64,000 nt of DNA from Candidatus Zixiibacteriota bacterium (GCA_023138975.1 JAGLON010000004.1:1-64000); one strand, 5' to 3'. Counted from the first letter of the stretch, positions 26,457-35,803 are shown. Numbers and translations are program-made. The notes: generated by a model not told the origin, from the sequence alone.

Positions 26457-27503
26457 TCAGTTCTGTTGACTATTTCTCGGTACGGTTAATAAGTTCCATG
26501 CCTGGCGAGCCTGGATAAAGTGAACTTCAATATTAGACGTATAAGCCGAGTTGATTAAATCCTGCAGATTTATACAGAAATCTTGAAGTGAATATAATCC
26601 GCTGTTATTATCCACCATATCATCCGCATGAAAATAATTATTGAATATGATCGTATCTTGTTTTGATTTTTTTAGCACATGACAAAACTGATCTAATACT
26701 GGTTTGAAGTACTTTTTACGTGCGGAAATATTTATCCAATAGCGAGGCTTTCTAATAGCTGAAAAAAGTGGCTGTAGATCTTTCATTTTTTTTGCTAATA
26801 CTAAACCAGCAATGTACCCCCACATAAGACTCTCTGAGACAAGATTTGGTACTTCTATAATACCTTGATTTTGAGTTAGACCTACATCTGCTTGAAAATC
26901 ATCCATGGCTGGCGCATAAGGTTGGTTTGGGGCAAAAAACCAATCATATGAGTTTTCAATTTTCGAAGGAGATGGCTCCACTTTCATTCCAGGCACGCCG
27001 GAAAAGTCAACTTTGATACCAAGCTCTTTAAGGGTTTGCATTGAAAGATTATTATGAAAATTCCAGCCCATGCGAACTGATAGAGGGCTATCAGGAAAAA
27101 CGTTTTGGTACGCTCCAAACGATTTTTGCAGCATATTTACTTGCCAGTTCTTGTCATTGATTTCCTGAAACCACATATTTTTTTCAGTGTTTAACCGCCA
27201 GAAATGCGGATGCCAGCTTAATTCATCTCCAGATTCGACAAGCTCCTCGAAAAGCGAAGTATATGTTTTTAATACCCAAGAATAATCACCATAATAATGA
27301 CGAATTTGATCATCGACCCGCAAACACCATGAAAAAACTGGTTTTTTACTATTGGAATCAAGTATTGTGCTTGATGCTTCCTTAGTACGAAGAATCCCTT
27401 GCTCTAAACCCGTCCAACTCAGCTTCTCATCAGTTACACCGGAGATAAATGATGCCCGGTCAGGGTCCGTATCACAACCTAGGATGATATATGCTTTCTT
27501 CAA
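26457..27503 (-). CDS. Polysaccharide deacetylase-like protein (NodB-type fold, divergent)
   Basis: A 348-residue soluble protein. The first strand reads AYIILGCDTDPDRASF and a later segment reads ELSWHPHFW. These match the metal-binding Asp of motif 1 and the His-x-His of motif 2 in NodB-like deacetylases or glycoside hydrolase/deacetylase barrels. Further pieces (VRMGWNFHNN, LKELGIKVDFSG, HFIQARQAWN) fit barrel strands and the last metal/His motif. It lies with an acetyltransferase-like gene (25 bases upstream) beside the glycan block, so it may edit surface glycans. By eye the DNA is A+T-rich compared with the flanks. Activity is inferred. Confidence 0.6.
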   Translation of the reverse strand: MKKAYIILGCDTDPDRASFISGVTDEKLSWTGLEQGILRTKEASSTILDSNSKKPVFSWCLRVDDQIRHYYGDYSWVLKTYTSLFEELVESGDELSWHPHFWRLNTEKNMWFQEINDKNWQVNMLQKSFGAYQNVFPDSPLSVRMGWNFHNNLSMQTLKELGIKVDFSGVPGMKVEPSPSKIENSYDWFFAPNQPYAPAMDDFQADVGLTQNQGIIEVPNLVSESLMWGYIAGLVLAKKMKDLQPLFSAIRKPRYWINISARKKYFKPVLDQFCHVLKKSKQDTIIFNNYFHADDMVDNNSGLYSLQDFCINLQDLINSAYTSNIEVHFIQARQAWNLLTVPRNSQQN

Positions 27504-27527
27504 ATTTCCTCCATCGAATATTGCCGC

Positions 27528-28619
27528 TTACCAATAATTATCCATATCTGAATCACTCAGCATAATATACCAGATGTTTTTATACTTCTTTCTTAACGTC
27601 TCAATACTAAAATCAGATTCCAGAATAATTGCCGGTTGCGTTTTCTTAAACATTAAGCCATTTACTCTAAATGCCTTGCTAATCTCGGCACTTGACGAAA
27701 CGGCAACAATGCTGTCTACATTATATTTTTTAAACTCATCAATGGCGAATGCCACCATGGAAGCAACAAGATCAAATCCTAACTGTGGATTATAAACTAA
27801 ATCTACAATGCGGCCAAGAGTAATATTCTTTAACTTACTGGTTGATTTCCTGATTACTAAATAACCGACCGGTTCATCATTTCGCTCAAAGATAAATGCG
27901 CGATGCTTAACATCATTTCGGGAAAAATACTTGTAGTTTAAGAATGCTGCCTCACGCTCATAATGTATTGCGTAATCCGATAGAAATTGTTGCCAGTATG
28001 AATCCCAGCGAGATTCAAATTCAGAAATCATTCGAGATTCTACCCCTTGTGGAAGCGGAGGGCATGCTATCTGGCGACGAAGCGTCAAACAATACTCTAT
28101 AAATTTTAGTACTGGAGTAGCAAGAAGTGAAAGAACAACTGATTGCTTGAGAAACCTTAACGTTTTGTATTGGTGTTTGATTAAAGTATGAAGTTTAGCA
28201 TCTTCTATTAAAACCCAGCCCCTTTTCTGAAAAGCACGCGAAGCCATAATAGTAATTCCCACAGCAAAGGCAACACCGGGTTGGCTTTCATTATTTCCAA
28301 TTAAAATGTGCCCCAACCCTTTACCCTCAGTTCCTGGAATCACTAATAAGTTTGTGCTGCAATATCCATTATACCTATCACCACCAATGATAAGATTATA
28401 CTTCAGTAAAGAATTATGACCAACTAAACTATTACTTTCATTCTGGAGCACCCATATTAGAGGAGTTTCATCACTGGTTTCATTCGGGTTTTTAAAGGAT
28501 TGCCATTCAAATCTGCTTTTTATGGTCATTTCAGGAATTGTAGAATACACTTCTCTATAAAACCCTAACAACTGCTTTCGGTTGTTATCAGAATCTTGAT
28601 ACTTATGCAACTTCGGCAT
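27528..28619 (-). CDS. GNAT-fold acetyltransferase-like protein
   Basis: A 363-residue soluble protein. Residues about 50-130 hold a GNAT-like core (IWVLQNESNSLVGHNSLL, then NLLVIPGTEGKGLGHILIGN, which resembles the acetyl-CoA loop). A second, weaker GNAT-like half follows (FIFERNDEPVGYLVIRKS, IVDLVYNP, VASMVAFAIDEFK), as in tandem GNAT or FemAB-like proteins. It probably modifies a sugar or amino group of a surface polymer, given the gene beside it. Transcription should start at a good promoter 54-82 bases upstream. DNA is A+T-rich, possibly acquired. Confidence 0.6.
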   Translation of the reverse strand: MPKLHKYQDSDNNRKQLLGFYREVYSTIPEMTIKSRFEWQSFKNPNETSDETPLIWVLQNESNSLVGHNSLLKYNLIIGGDRYNGYCSTNLLVIPGTEGKGLGHILIGNNESQPGVAFAVGITIMASRAFQKRGWVLIEDAKLHTLIKHQYKTLRFLKQSVVLSLLATPVLKFIEYCLTLRRQIACPPLPQGVESRMISEFESRWDSYWQQFLSDYAIHYEREAAFLNYKYFSRNDVKHRAFIFERNDEPVGYLVIRKSTSKLKNITLGRIVDLVYNPQLGFDLVASMVAFAIDEFKKYNVDSIVAVSSSAEISKAFRVNGLMFKKTQPAIILESDFSIETLRKKYKNIWYIMLSDSDMDNYW

Positions 28620-28672
28620 ATACGCTAACCTTCAAATAATAATTCTATTGCAAATTCACTGCATCAGAAGTG

Positions 28673-28701
28673 AATATAAGGTCAGTATAAAACTCAATCA
28701 A
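28673..28701 (-). promoter_or_regulatory. Promoter of the acetyltransferase/deacetylase pair
   Basis: On the minus strand TTGATT (28696-28701) and TATATT (28673-28678) are separated by exactly 17 bases, in front of the gene starting at 28619. Confidence 0.7.
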
Positions 28702-28726
28702 GACTAATTAAGGGCAACCTGAATAA

Positions 28727-28760
28727 TAAAAAAAGGGACAACATAGAGTCGTCCCTTTTT
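28727..28760 (-). terminator. Intrinsic terminator of the beta-helix protein gene
   Basis: A stem of nine pairs (AAAAGGGAC at 28731-28739 with GTCCCTTTT at 28751-28759) is followed on the minus strand by further T and a TTATTATT tail. Confidence 0.88.
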
Positions 28761-28779
28761 CTTAAAAATTAAATATAGA

Positions 28780-31700
28780 TTATTTAAGCAACATCATCTT
28801 TTTTGTTTCGGTCATATTCAAGGTTTTAATCGTATACAGATAAATACCACTTGAAACTCTATGACCGTTGTCATCTTGGCCATACCACACGACAGTGTGT
28901 GTTCCGGGTTCGTAGTACTTGTCAACTAATGTGGAAATCCTCTGCCCTACAATATTAAAGACCTCAAGCAAAACATCACCGCCCTCAATCAGACTAAAGG
29001 AAATTGATGTTGAAGGATTGAATGGATTTGGCCGGTTCTGCATCAATTCATACTTCTGCGGCAATGAACCACTACCAGAGAACTTCAATTGAACCGTCTG
29101 TCCATAAATATCCGATGCCATACCGGAAATTATCTCAATTTCCTCGGACGTTGTAATCAGGTAAACATTATTGTCTGCTGGAATGTATCCCCGACCATTG
29201 AGATCAAGCAACCCCAGCCGGGTTATACTATTTTTAGTACCAGCAAACATTTCCGTGTTAGGAATCAAATTCGTAAAGTCCAGAGAAGAAGAGTTTTTTA
29301 TTTCAAGCTGAAGGCCATAGATATCATAATTGCTTGAAATGGCGATTACAGTCTTGTCATTCTCTCTGAATATTGTCAATATAGGGTTGCTCCTATCAGG
29401 AGAGTAATTATTTCCATTCAGTGACGTTTCAACAAGGCAGCCGCACTGCGGCGCGTCTCCACCCCTAAATATGTAATTTATGATAAAGACCACATCACCG
29501 ACATTGATCTCCCCATCGCCGTTAGCATCTCCGGCATCAAGAGGAGATGGGGCAACACCACCCTTAAACACATAGTTAATAATGTAAACGGCATCGCCAA
29601 TGTTAACCGAGCAGTTTCCATTTGCATCGCCAGCCATGTACGTTTCAATTGTTACCGGGGACATAGAAACGGGTGGAACAAATTCAATAGCTGTCGGTTC
29701 CTCACATCCTACGAAAAGAAGTGACGTTGATGAAACTGTTGTTGTCTCTATCGTAATAACTTCTTCGCCACTAGAACACATACCTGCATAGTCAAATACT
29801 AAGGTAGCAATTAAGACGTTTTCACCACTTGTAATTGGGTCACTCAAGCCACTAGCGCCTCCAAAAACAACTGTATTGTTTTCATTGTCAATTGAGGTTG
29901 CAGGATATTCCCATTCATCAATAGCAGAACCGGTAAAATCAACATCCGCAAGATCAACATCGGCATCCCATGTTAACGGAATCTGGAGGCCGCAGACATT
30001 ATTGGTTAACTTTGCATATACTGGAATACGTACCGTTCCATCAGTCATTATGCAAGGCCTGGTATTACTAATACTTAACAACTGTAACTCGCCTCCGGCA
30101 CAGCCCTGCCCAAAAGCACCGATGCTCACTCCCCATACATTATAATCGGGTAAACAAGGAGAGTACTCATGCAAAGTAAAATTAAGCGCCTCAGCATCAC
30201 AGAACTGAGGATCGGCTGAAATATCATGAGTACCTGCTGTCGCAAAACCGATATAGTCATTTCCGCCATTGTCCCAGACATCATTGTAGTCTATGACGAC
30301 TAATCCATTAGCTCCATCGTTATCACGAAGTTCAATACCAGCAGCACCATTTCCAGCAACGATATTATGAGTGAAATAAACGTCGTCCACGGATATTAAA
30401 AGAGCACCATGAGTTAAATCACCAATATTATTGACAATTGTGTTATTAGTAACAGACATGCTGTCACCATTCAAGTAGACTACTCCGCGTATATAAGACC
30501 CACCATTATCGACAAAGTTGCCGTAAACCAAATTGCCTGTAACAACCGCGCCTTCACCTTGTATGAGCCCTATAGCCGGACCGTTGGATCCATAGTTTCC
30601 ATAAAATACATTATCAAGGACCTGAACCTGACCGTATCCGAAACCCAGACGTGCGAATAATCCGGCTCCAGTTACCCCACAATAATTGCTCCTGACAGTA
30701 CAGTTTTGAACGATTGGGCCACAATGCTGAATAAACAAACCGCCGCCATCACCATCGGAATAACCGTTCTCAATAATACAATTGTCAATTATTGGATCAG
30801 AACCAATACACACTATACCACGGGTTGTATTCTCACCGTCAATCGTAAAGCCGGAAAGACATGTTGACGAACTACTTCCCGCAAGAAGCTCAACTACTGG
30901 CAAAAACGATGAAGCCGCTTTAATAGTTGTTAATTCGGCACCATCCTCAGATAGCACTGTAATCGACTTGCCGGTAAATGAAATATTTTCGATATAGGTT
31001 CCAGCCGCTACTAAGACCGTGTCATTATCTTCCATGGTCGCATCAATCGCGGCCTGAATAGTGGAATAGACAGACGGTACATAATAGTAATCTGAAATCG
31101 GGTTGCCTGAACATCCTTCTCCAAAAGCGCCAACTAGTACACCATGAGGATTATTGGTTGGCAAACAGGGTGATGGAGAGGTCAATTCATAGATACCACC
31201 TGTTGTTAGACAGAATAAGGGATCGGCGGATATATCGTGTGTGCCTGCTGAAGCCAATCCGATATAGTCATTGCCATTGTTGTTCCAGACATCATTGTAA
31301 TCTATAACGACTAATCCATTAGCTCCATCGTCATCACGAAGTTCAATACCGGCAGCATCATTATTGGCTACTATATTATGCGTTAAATAAAGATCATCGA
31401 CCGTGAGCAGGAGAACACCGTGAGTTAGTGAACCTTCGTTATTAACAATTGTATTGTTTGTAACATCCACACTGTCAGCTCTCATATAAACAACACCTCG
31501 AATATATGAACCAACATCTGAGACATTATTACCATATACCAGGTTTCCGGAAACAACTCCGCCTTCCCCTCCAATAAATGAGACCGCTGGGCCATTGGAT
31601 CCAAGGTTTCCATAAAATACATTATCAAGAACCTGAACCTGGCCGTATCCAAAACCCAAACGTGCAAATAGTCCGGCTCCTGTTACCCTTCCATAATTAC

Positions 31701-32166
31701 TTTTGACAGTACAGTTTTGAACGATTGGCCCACAATGCTCAATAAACAAACCGCCACCATCGCCATTGGAATAACCGTTCTCAATAATACAATTGTCAAT
31801 TGTAGGATCAGAACCAATACATACAATACCACGAGTTGAATTATCACCATCAATCGTAAAGCCGGAAAGAAGCGTTGAGGAATTACTGCCCGTTGGAAAA
31901 TCAACTACCGGAGTCGACGAAGAAGCCGCCGCAACTATCGTTAGCTCAGCACCGTCTTCAGACAGTACCGTAATCGACTTGCCACTAAATGAAATATTCT
32001 CAGCATACGTTCCAGCCGCTACTAATACCGTATCTCCAACAGTTGCAGCATCTATTCCTCCTTGGATGTTACTATAATCTGCAGGAATCTTAATCTCAGC
32101 CGCAAACGCCCCAGACAATAACATCGAAACAATCAAGGTTACTAAAGCTAATTCCTTTAATTTCAT
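28780..32166 (-). CDS. Large secreted protein: duplicated right-handed beta-helix, cohesin-like domain, dockerin repeats, C-terminal sorting/FlgD-like domain
   Basis: A 1128-residue protein with a signal peptide (cleavage after FAA, residue 23). Residues 27-355 and 363-692 are two near-identical parallel-beta-helix units, each opening with YSNIQG/YSTIQA and VLVAAGTY and including CIGSDPTIDNCIIENGYS-type rungs. Residues about 693-840 look like a cohesin-type beta-sandwich. Residues 845-910 are two calcium-binding dockerin-like loops (GDANGNCSVNIGD and GDANGDGEINVGD), each ending INYxFxGG. Residues 1034-1128 contain NRPNPFNPSTSISF and a closing SSGIYLYTIK, the FlgD-Ig/T9SS-type sorting domain. 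It is presumably secreted and surface-attached. A pectate-lyase-like catalytic site is not evident. Confidence 0.9.
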   Translation of the reverse strand: MKLKELALVTLIVSMLLSGAFAAEIKIPADYSNIQGGIDAATVGDTVLVAAGTYAENISFSGKSITVLSEDGAELTIVAAASSSTPVVDFPTGSNSSTLLSGFTIDGDNSTRGIVCIGSDPTIDNCIIENGYSNGDGGGLFIEHCGPIVQNCTVKSNYGRVTGAGLFARLGFGYGQVQVLDNVFYGNLGSNGPAVSFIGGEGGVVSGNLVYGNNVSDVGSYIRGVVYMRADSVDVTNNTIVNNEGSLTHGVLLLTVDDLYLTHNIVANNDAAGIELRDDDGANGLVVIDYNDVWNNNGNDYIGLASAGTHDISADPLFCLTTGGIYELTSPSPCLPTNNPHGVLVGAFGEGCSGNPISDYYYVPSVYSTIQAAIDATMEDNDTVLVAAGTYIENISFTGKSITVLSEDGAELTTIKAASSFLPVVELLAGSSSSTCLSGFTIDGENTTRGIVCIGSDPIIDNCIIENGYSDGDGGGLFIQHCGPIVQNCTVRSNYCGVTGAGLFARLGFGYGQVQVLDNVFYGNYGSNGPAIGLIQGEGAVVTGNLVYGNFVDNGGSYIRGVVYLNGDSMSVTNNTIVNNIGDLTHGALLISVDDVYFTHNIVAGNGAAGIELRDNDGANGLVVIDYNDVWDNGGNDYIGFATAGTHDISADPQFCDAEALNFTLHEYSPCLPDYNVWGVSIGAFGQGCAGGELQLLSISNTRPCIMTDGTVRIPVYAKLTNNVCGLQIPLTWDADVDLADVDFTGSAIDEWEYPATSIDNENNTVVFGGASGLSDPITSGENVLIATLVFDYAGMCSSGEEVITIETTTVSSTSLLFVGCEEPTAIEFVPPVSMSPVTIETYMAGDANGNCSVNIGDAVYIINYVFKGGVAPSPLDAGDANGDGEINVGDVVFIINYIFRGGDAPQCGCLVETSLNGNNYSPDRSNPILTIFRENDKTVIAISSNYDIYGLQLEIKNSSSLDFTNLIPNTEMFAGTKNSITRLGLLDLNGRGYIPADNNVYLITTSEEIEIISGMASDIYGQTVQLKFSGSGSLPQKYELMQNRPNPFNPSTSISFSLIEGGDVLLEVFNIVGQRISTLVDKYYEPGTHTVVWYGQDDNGHRVSSGIYLYTIKTLNMTETKKMMLLK
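30091..31080 (-). repeat. Long imperfect tandem repeat, copy 2 of the beta-helix unit
   Basis: This encodes residues 363-692. It matches the copy at 31102-32088 over its whole length of about 330 codons, with runs of identical protein such as TGAGLFARLGFGYGQVQVLD and only a few length changes. The two copies are separated by about 21 bases. Confidence 0.92.
31102..32088 (-). repeat. Long imperfect tandem repeat, copy 1 of the beta-helix unit
   Basis: This encodes residues 27-355 and is the partner of the unit at 30091-31080. Similarity extends to the DNA level, for example in the stretches around 31620-31690 and 30595-30665, which points to a fairly recent duplication or gene conversion. Confidence 0.92.
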
Positions 32167-32303
32167 ATAACCCTCCTCAGAAGAGCCCCATTTAAATTTA
32201 ATATTTCAAATTATTATATCCATGCCATTGATATACTCATTGACATATAGTGTGTAGCAAGAAATGTATTATAAAAGACACAGTTATACATACCTTTATT
32301 TGG

Positions 32304-32319
32304 ACCTTATTTATAAGGT
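32304..32319. promoter_or_regulatory. Inverted repeat upstream of the beta-helix protein gene
   Basis: ACCTTAT-TT-ATAAGGT is a perfect 7-bp palindrome in the very A+T-rich gap between 32167 and 32413, about 140 bases before the secreted protein's ATG. Two TTGACA boxes lie just upstream on the minus strand (near 32340-32355), but no well-spaced -10 could be fixed. It may be an operator. No gene is seen in this gap. Confidence 0.4.
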
Positions 32320-32413
32320 ACATAGTTTTGTATATCTGTCAAGTGCTTTGTCAATTAATTATCAATACTATTTAATCAACATATTTACAAGTAAATGTTA
32401 ATAATTCACTTTT

Positions 32414-32815
32414 TCATTTTTCTACAGCGAGAATTCTAGTTTCCCATTTTTTTGTGGCGATATACTGCAGTATATGCAGGACCAAATAAGCCACCAGAAA
32501 GATTCCGTTGATAACATACATTATCTCGGTAGAAATCGAAGTAAAAGCGCTAATCAGTAGGCCTACAATCCATCCCCCGATACCTAGTAAAGCCATCAAG
32601 TAAACCGAATCTTCACCTTTTAAATATCCGTATATCGCCCCTATTATAAGCGATGCGAAATAGCAAATCAGCATGGGAATCATTAGAACATGAGGAGCCG
32701 ACCCCAGCCAACCGATATTCAACAGTTTGCCGAGTACTCCGAAAATCACCATTATTCCCAGGAACCAGAGCGGTGCATAGGTTGATATTTTTAAGACCGT
32801 AAATATTTTTGTCAT
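32414..32815 (-). CDS. Small integral-membrane protein of unknown function
   Basis: A 133-residue protein with four predicted helices (about 14-33, 41-66, 72-92 and 98-118) separated by short loops, and a basic C-terminus. It resembles small four-helix membrane proteins without a named family. It lies 29 bases downstream of pyrC on the same strand and could be cotranscribed. No metal or nucleotide motif is visible. A function cannot be given. Confidence 0.65.
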   Translation of the reverse strand: MTKIFTVLKISTYAPLWFLGIMVIFGVLGKLLNIGWLGSAPHVLMIPMLICYFASLIIGAIYGYLKGEDSVYLMALLGIGGWIVGLLISAFTSISTEIMYVINGIFLVAYLVLHILQYIATKKWETRILAVEK

Positions 32816-32844
32816 ATCTAAATAGTCCTCTTATGAACAGTACG

Positions 32845-34152
32845 CTACTTGTTATTAAAAGTTACTCGCCCGCCCATGATTGTTACCATAACCTTACCTT
32901 TTAATTTGCGGCCGACAAAAGGAGAATTCTTGGATTTGGATTTAAACTTCTCCCTTTTAACAATCCATGATTTCTCAGGATTGAAGACGGTCAAATCAGC
33001 AACTTCACCCTCTCGTAACCGGTTTGGAGTTAAACCCACGATTTGAGCCGGATTATAACTCATTTTACGAAGCAAATCAGGAAGAGTAAGATAACCTTTT
33101 TCTACTAATTCAGTAATCGCTAATCCCAGACTGGTTTCGAGACCGATCATTCCCGGAGGCGCTCCGTCAAAGACCGTATCTTTCTCTTCTTCGGTATGAG
33201 GCGCATGATCAGTGGCAATACAATCGATCGTACCATCGGCCAGTCCTTCAATAATCGCCTGACGGTCGAACTCGGTACGAATCGGAGGATTGACCCGCAA
33301 ATTGGTGTCAAACTCTTTCTCAATCAAATCATCAGTTAGGGAAAAATGATGAGGTGCGGCTTCGGCCGTCACCTTTATGCCTTCAGCTTTTCCCCGTCGA
33401 ACCGCTTCAACCGCTCCGGCCGTCGAGATATGAGCAATATGAATTTTACCGTTGGTTAATCCAGCCAATTTCACATCGCGCAAAACAGCAATCTCCTCAG
33501 CAACAGCAGGGCGCCCCGTCATACCAAGTTTGGACGAAGTGAATGATTCATTCATTATCCCATCGCCAGCAAGGTATTCGTCTTCTGCATGTGAAATAAC
33601 CGGGACGTCAAACATACTTGAGTATTCAAGTGCCCGACGCATAACATTCGGATTCTGAACATAATTGCCGTCATCCGAAATAGCAACAACACCCGCCTTG
33701 ACCAAATCGCCAATCTCCGCCAGCTCTTTCCCCTCGCGGTTTTTTGTAATAGCGCCGATGCAATAAACCCGGCAATCGCCATTTTCCGCAAGCGAGGTCA
33801 CAAACTTAACGGTCTCCTGGTTATCAATGGTTGGGGTTGTATTCGGCATACAACAAACCGTGGTAAAGCCACCAGCGGCAGCCGCTTGTGAGCCGGTCTT
33901 GATTGTCTCTTTATCTTCACGCCCCGGTTCACGGAAATGAACGTGAATATCTATCAGCCCCGGCGTAATAATAGCATCGGAAGCATTGATGACTTTCTCT
34001 TTGGGCATTGCCGAGATAATATCTTTTGTAATTTCTCCCGGCTCAAAGAGCTTCTTGATTTTTCCATCTTTAATCCCCACATCGGCCTTCTTAGAAAATC
34101 CGAAACCGGGATCGATTAACTGTCCATTTATTATGATTAAATCAAATTCCAT
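32845..34152 (-). CDS. pyrC: Dihydroorotase
   Basis: This 435-residue amidohydrolase cyclises carbamoyl aspartate to dihydroorotate in pyrimidine synthesis. Key motifs are IDIHVHFREPGREDKETI (binuclear zinc His-x-His), VISHAED, IHIAHIST and ATDHAPHTEEEK. The C-terminal beta-strand cap has ADLTVFNPEKSW. This is the class I type typical of Gram-positive and FCB bacteria. It is the third gene of pyrR-pyrB-pyrC, 14 bases after pyrB. Confidence 0.97.
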   Translation of the reverse strand: MEFDLIIINGQLIDPGFGFSKKADVGIKDGKIKKLFEPGEITKDIISAMPKEKVINASDAIITPGLIDIHVHFREPGREDKETIKTGSQAAAAGGFTTVCCMPNTTPTIDNQETVKFVTSLAENGDCRVYCIGAITKNREGKELAEIGDLVKAGVVAISDDGNYVQNPNVMRRALEYSSMFDVPVISHAEDEYLAGDGIMNESFTSSKLGMTGRPAVAEEIAVLRDVKLAGLTNGKIHIAHISTAGAVEAVRRGKAEGIKVTAEAAPHHFSLTDDLIEKEFDTNLRVNPPIRTEFDRQAIIEGLADGTIDCIATDHAPHTEEEKDTVFDGAPPGMIGLETSLGLAITELVEKGYLTLPDLLRKMSYNPAQIVGLTPNRLREGEVADLTVFNPEKSWIVKREKFKSKSKNSPFVGRKLKGKVMVTIMGGRVTFNNK

Positions 34153-34166
34153 AATTTCATCTTTCC

Positions 34167-35108
34167 TTATTCCGAAGTGGCTTCCCGGTCATCAACACCG
34201 GATAAAAGGTATAATACCGACATACGCACCGCTTGCCCGTTAGTAACCTGATCCAAGATAACCGATTGAGGACTATCCGCGACATCGTTGGAGATTTCCA
34301 CACCACGATTCATCGGTCCCGGATGCATAATGGTATAGTTTTTATTCAGTCGATGCAGACGTTCTTTAGAAATTCCGAACAGATTTGTATATTCCCTCTG
34401 CGAGGGGAATAAGCCTGCTTGCTGGCGTTCAAGCTGAATACGAAGAATGTTAACCACATCAACGCCTTCCAAAGCCTCGTCGATATGAGTATAAACATCG
34501 ACACCCATTTTCTCAGCCTCATACGGCAGAAGCGTCGTCGGACCGCAAATGGCTACTGAGGCACCCAGAGTTTTCAACCCCCATATATTTGAACGAGCTA
34601 CCCGTGAGTGTTTTATATCGCCTACTAATAATACGCGCAAGCCTTTTATCTTGCCGTATTTCTGACGCATGGTAAAAATATCTAAAAGTCCCTGCGTCGG
34701 GTGTTCGTGAGGTCCGTCTCCGGCATTTATAATATTCGCTTCAAGACATTGAGTCAGATAATAGGGAGCACCCGGTGATTTATGACGGACAACAACCATA
34801 TCGATTTTCATCGCCTCAATATTGCGAACAGTATCCTTTAAGGACTCACCTTTTTTAACCGATGAAGTCGAAGCGGAAAAACTAATACTGTCCGCCGAAA
34901 GCCTTTTTTCCGCCAAATCAAATGAAATTCTTGTCCTTGTGGATGGCTCGTAAAACAAATTCACAACTGTTTTACCCCGTAGCGGTGGTACTTTCTTAAT
35001 CGGACGATCAAGGACTTCTCGAAAACTGACGGAGGTGTCAAGAATTAGATCAATGTCTTTTTTAGGAACGCCTTCAAGCCCTAATAAATGACGAGATGAT
35101 AGCTTCAT
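34167..35108 (-). CDS. pyrB: Aspartate carbamoyltransferase catalytic subunit
   Basis: This 313-residue enzyme makes N-carbamoyl aspartate. The carbamoyl-phosphate site is FYEPSTRTRISFDLAEKRL. SVKKGESLKDT is the 80s-loop type Lys segment, and HPTQGLLDIFT and the aspartate site HPGPMNRG are present. It lacks a pyrI partner in this operon, so it is the trimer-only form. Its start overlaps pyrR by 4 bases. Confidence 0.97.
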   Translation of the reverse strand: MKLSSRHLLGLEGVPKKDIDLILDTSVSFREVLDRPIKKVPPLRGKTVVNLFYEPSTRTRISFDLAEKRLSADSISFSASTSSVKKGESLKDTVRNIEAMKIDMVVVRHKSPGAPYYLTQCLEANIINAGDGPHEHPTQGLLDIFTMRQKYGKIKGLRVLLVGDIKHSRVARSNIWGLKTLGASVAICGPTTLLPYEAEKMGVDVYTHIDEALEGVDVVNILRIQLERQQAGLFPSQREYTNLFGISKERLHRLNKNYTIMHPGPMNRGVEISNDVADSPQSVILDQVTNGQAVRMSVLYLLSGVDDREATSE

Positions 35109-35695
35109 TTTTTATTTCCCCCGGTACTCTTTTTGGCCGTTGTTTTTTTATCTGAGGCAGGGTATAAAACCACCTCGTCCACATCGTCGTTTTCCTCAAA
35201 ATAAACTCGCACACTGTCTTCAAAAGCGGTCGGGATGTTTTTGCCGACATAATCCGCTCGTATCGGTAATTGACGATGGCCGCGATCAACCATGACCGCC
35301 AATTGCACCGTTTTGGGACGGCCAAAATCAATGATCTGTGATAGTGCTGCTCGAATCGTACGGCCGGTAAAGAGAACATCATCAACCAATATCAGATTCT
35401 TGTCATTCACATCGAATAATATATCAGTCGCTCGAACAACCGGTTGATCGGGATTAAAATTGACATCATCCCGATACAAATTAATATCCATTAAACCAAC
35501 TTTGACTTCTTCTCCCTCAATATCTTTGATTATTTTAGCCAATTTACCGGCTAAAACGGCTCCTCGCGTCAGGATACCAATAATAACCAACGACTCGGCT
35601 CCCCCATTGCGCTCCAATATCTCATGAGCAACTCGTGTTATTGCTCGGGACATTTTACGCCCATCCATGATTTCTCTTTTTTCAGCTTTGTTCAA
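35105..35695 (-). CDS. pyrR: Pyrimidine operon regulator PyrR / uracil phosphoribosyltransferase
   Basis: This 196-residue phosphoribosyltransferase-fold RNA-binding regulator has the PRPP loop LILVDDVLFTGRTIRAAL. It also has ITRVAHEILERNGG and GILTRGAVLA near the N-terminus, and VMVDRGHRQLPIRADYVGKN, all typical of PyrR. With UMP bound it binds the leader RNA and favours termination; with PRPP it lets transcription proceed. The C-terminus has an extra Lys-rich tail. The leader upstream carries a matching binding site and terminator. Confidence 0.97.
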   Translation of the reverse strand: MNKAEKREIMDGRKMSRAITRVAHEILERNGGAESLVIIGILTRGAVLAGKLAKIIKDIEGEEVKVGLMDINLYRDDVNFNPDQPVVRATDILFDVNDKNLILVDDVLFTGRTIRAALSQIIDFGRPKTVQLAVMVDRGHRQLPIRADYVGKNIPTAFEDSVRVYFEENDDVDEVVLYPASDKKTTAKKSTGGNKK

Positions 35696-35710
35696 TGAAT
35701 CCTCTCAGAC

Positions 35711-35741
35711 AAAAAAATATCGGGAGGTTATTTATCCCGAT
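35711..35741 (-). terminator. Attenuator terminator of the pyr operon
   Basis: A 7-bp stem (ATCGGGA at 35719-35725 with TCCCGAT at 35735-35741) followed on the minus strand by ATTTTTTT lies only 16 bases before the pyrR ATG. It sits between promoter and first gene, so it is an attenuator rather than an end-of-gene signal. Confidence 0.85.
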
Positions 35742-35766
35742 TGTATAAATGCAGTTGTTTATTTTC

Positions 35767-35803
35767 AAGGCAGCTTCCTTTTCGGCCTCGCCGGACCTGC
35801 TTA
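35767..35803 (-). promoter_or_regulatory. PyrR-binding anti-antiterminator hairpin
   Basis: The minus strand carries GGTCCGGCGAGGCC at 35784-35797. It matches 12 of 14 positions of the Bacillus PyrR consensus ARUCCNGNGAGGYU, including the invariant GAGG. It lies in the 5' strand and loop of a hairpin whose base pairs AAGCAG with CTGCCTT. Position after the promoter and before the terminator is that of the anti-antiterminator. Confidence 0.85.

Noticed and set aside
28780-32166. CRISPR-like repetition in this region
   Set aside because: The repetition is two long coding units, not short repeats with spacers.
32340-32356. Promoter built on two close TTGACA boxes before the beta-helix gene
   Set aside because: No -10 box lies 15-19 bases from either; the nearest are at 14 and 21 bases.
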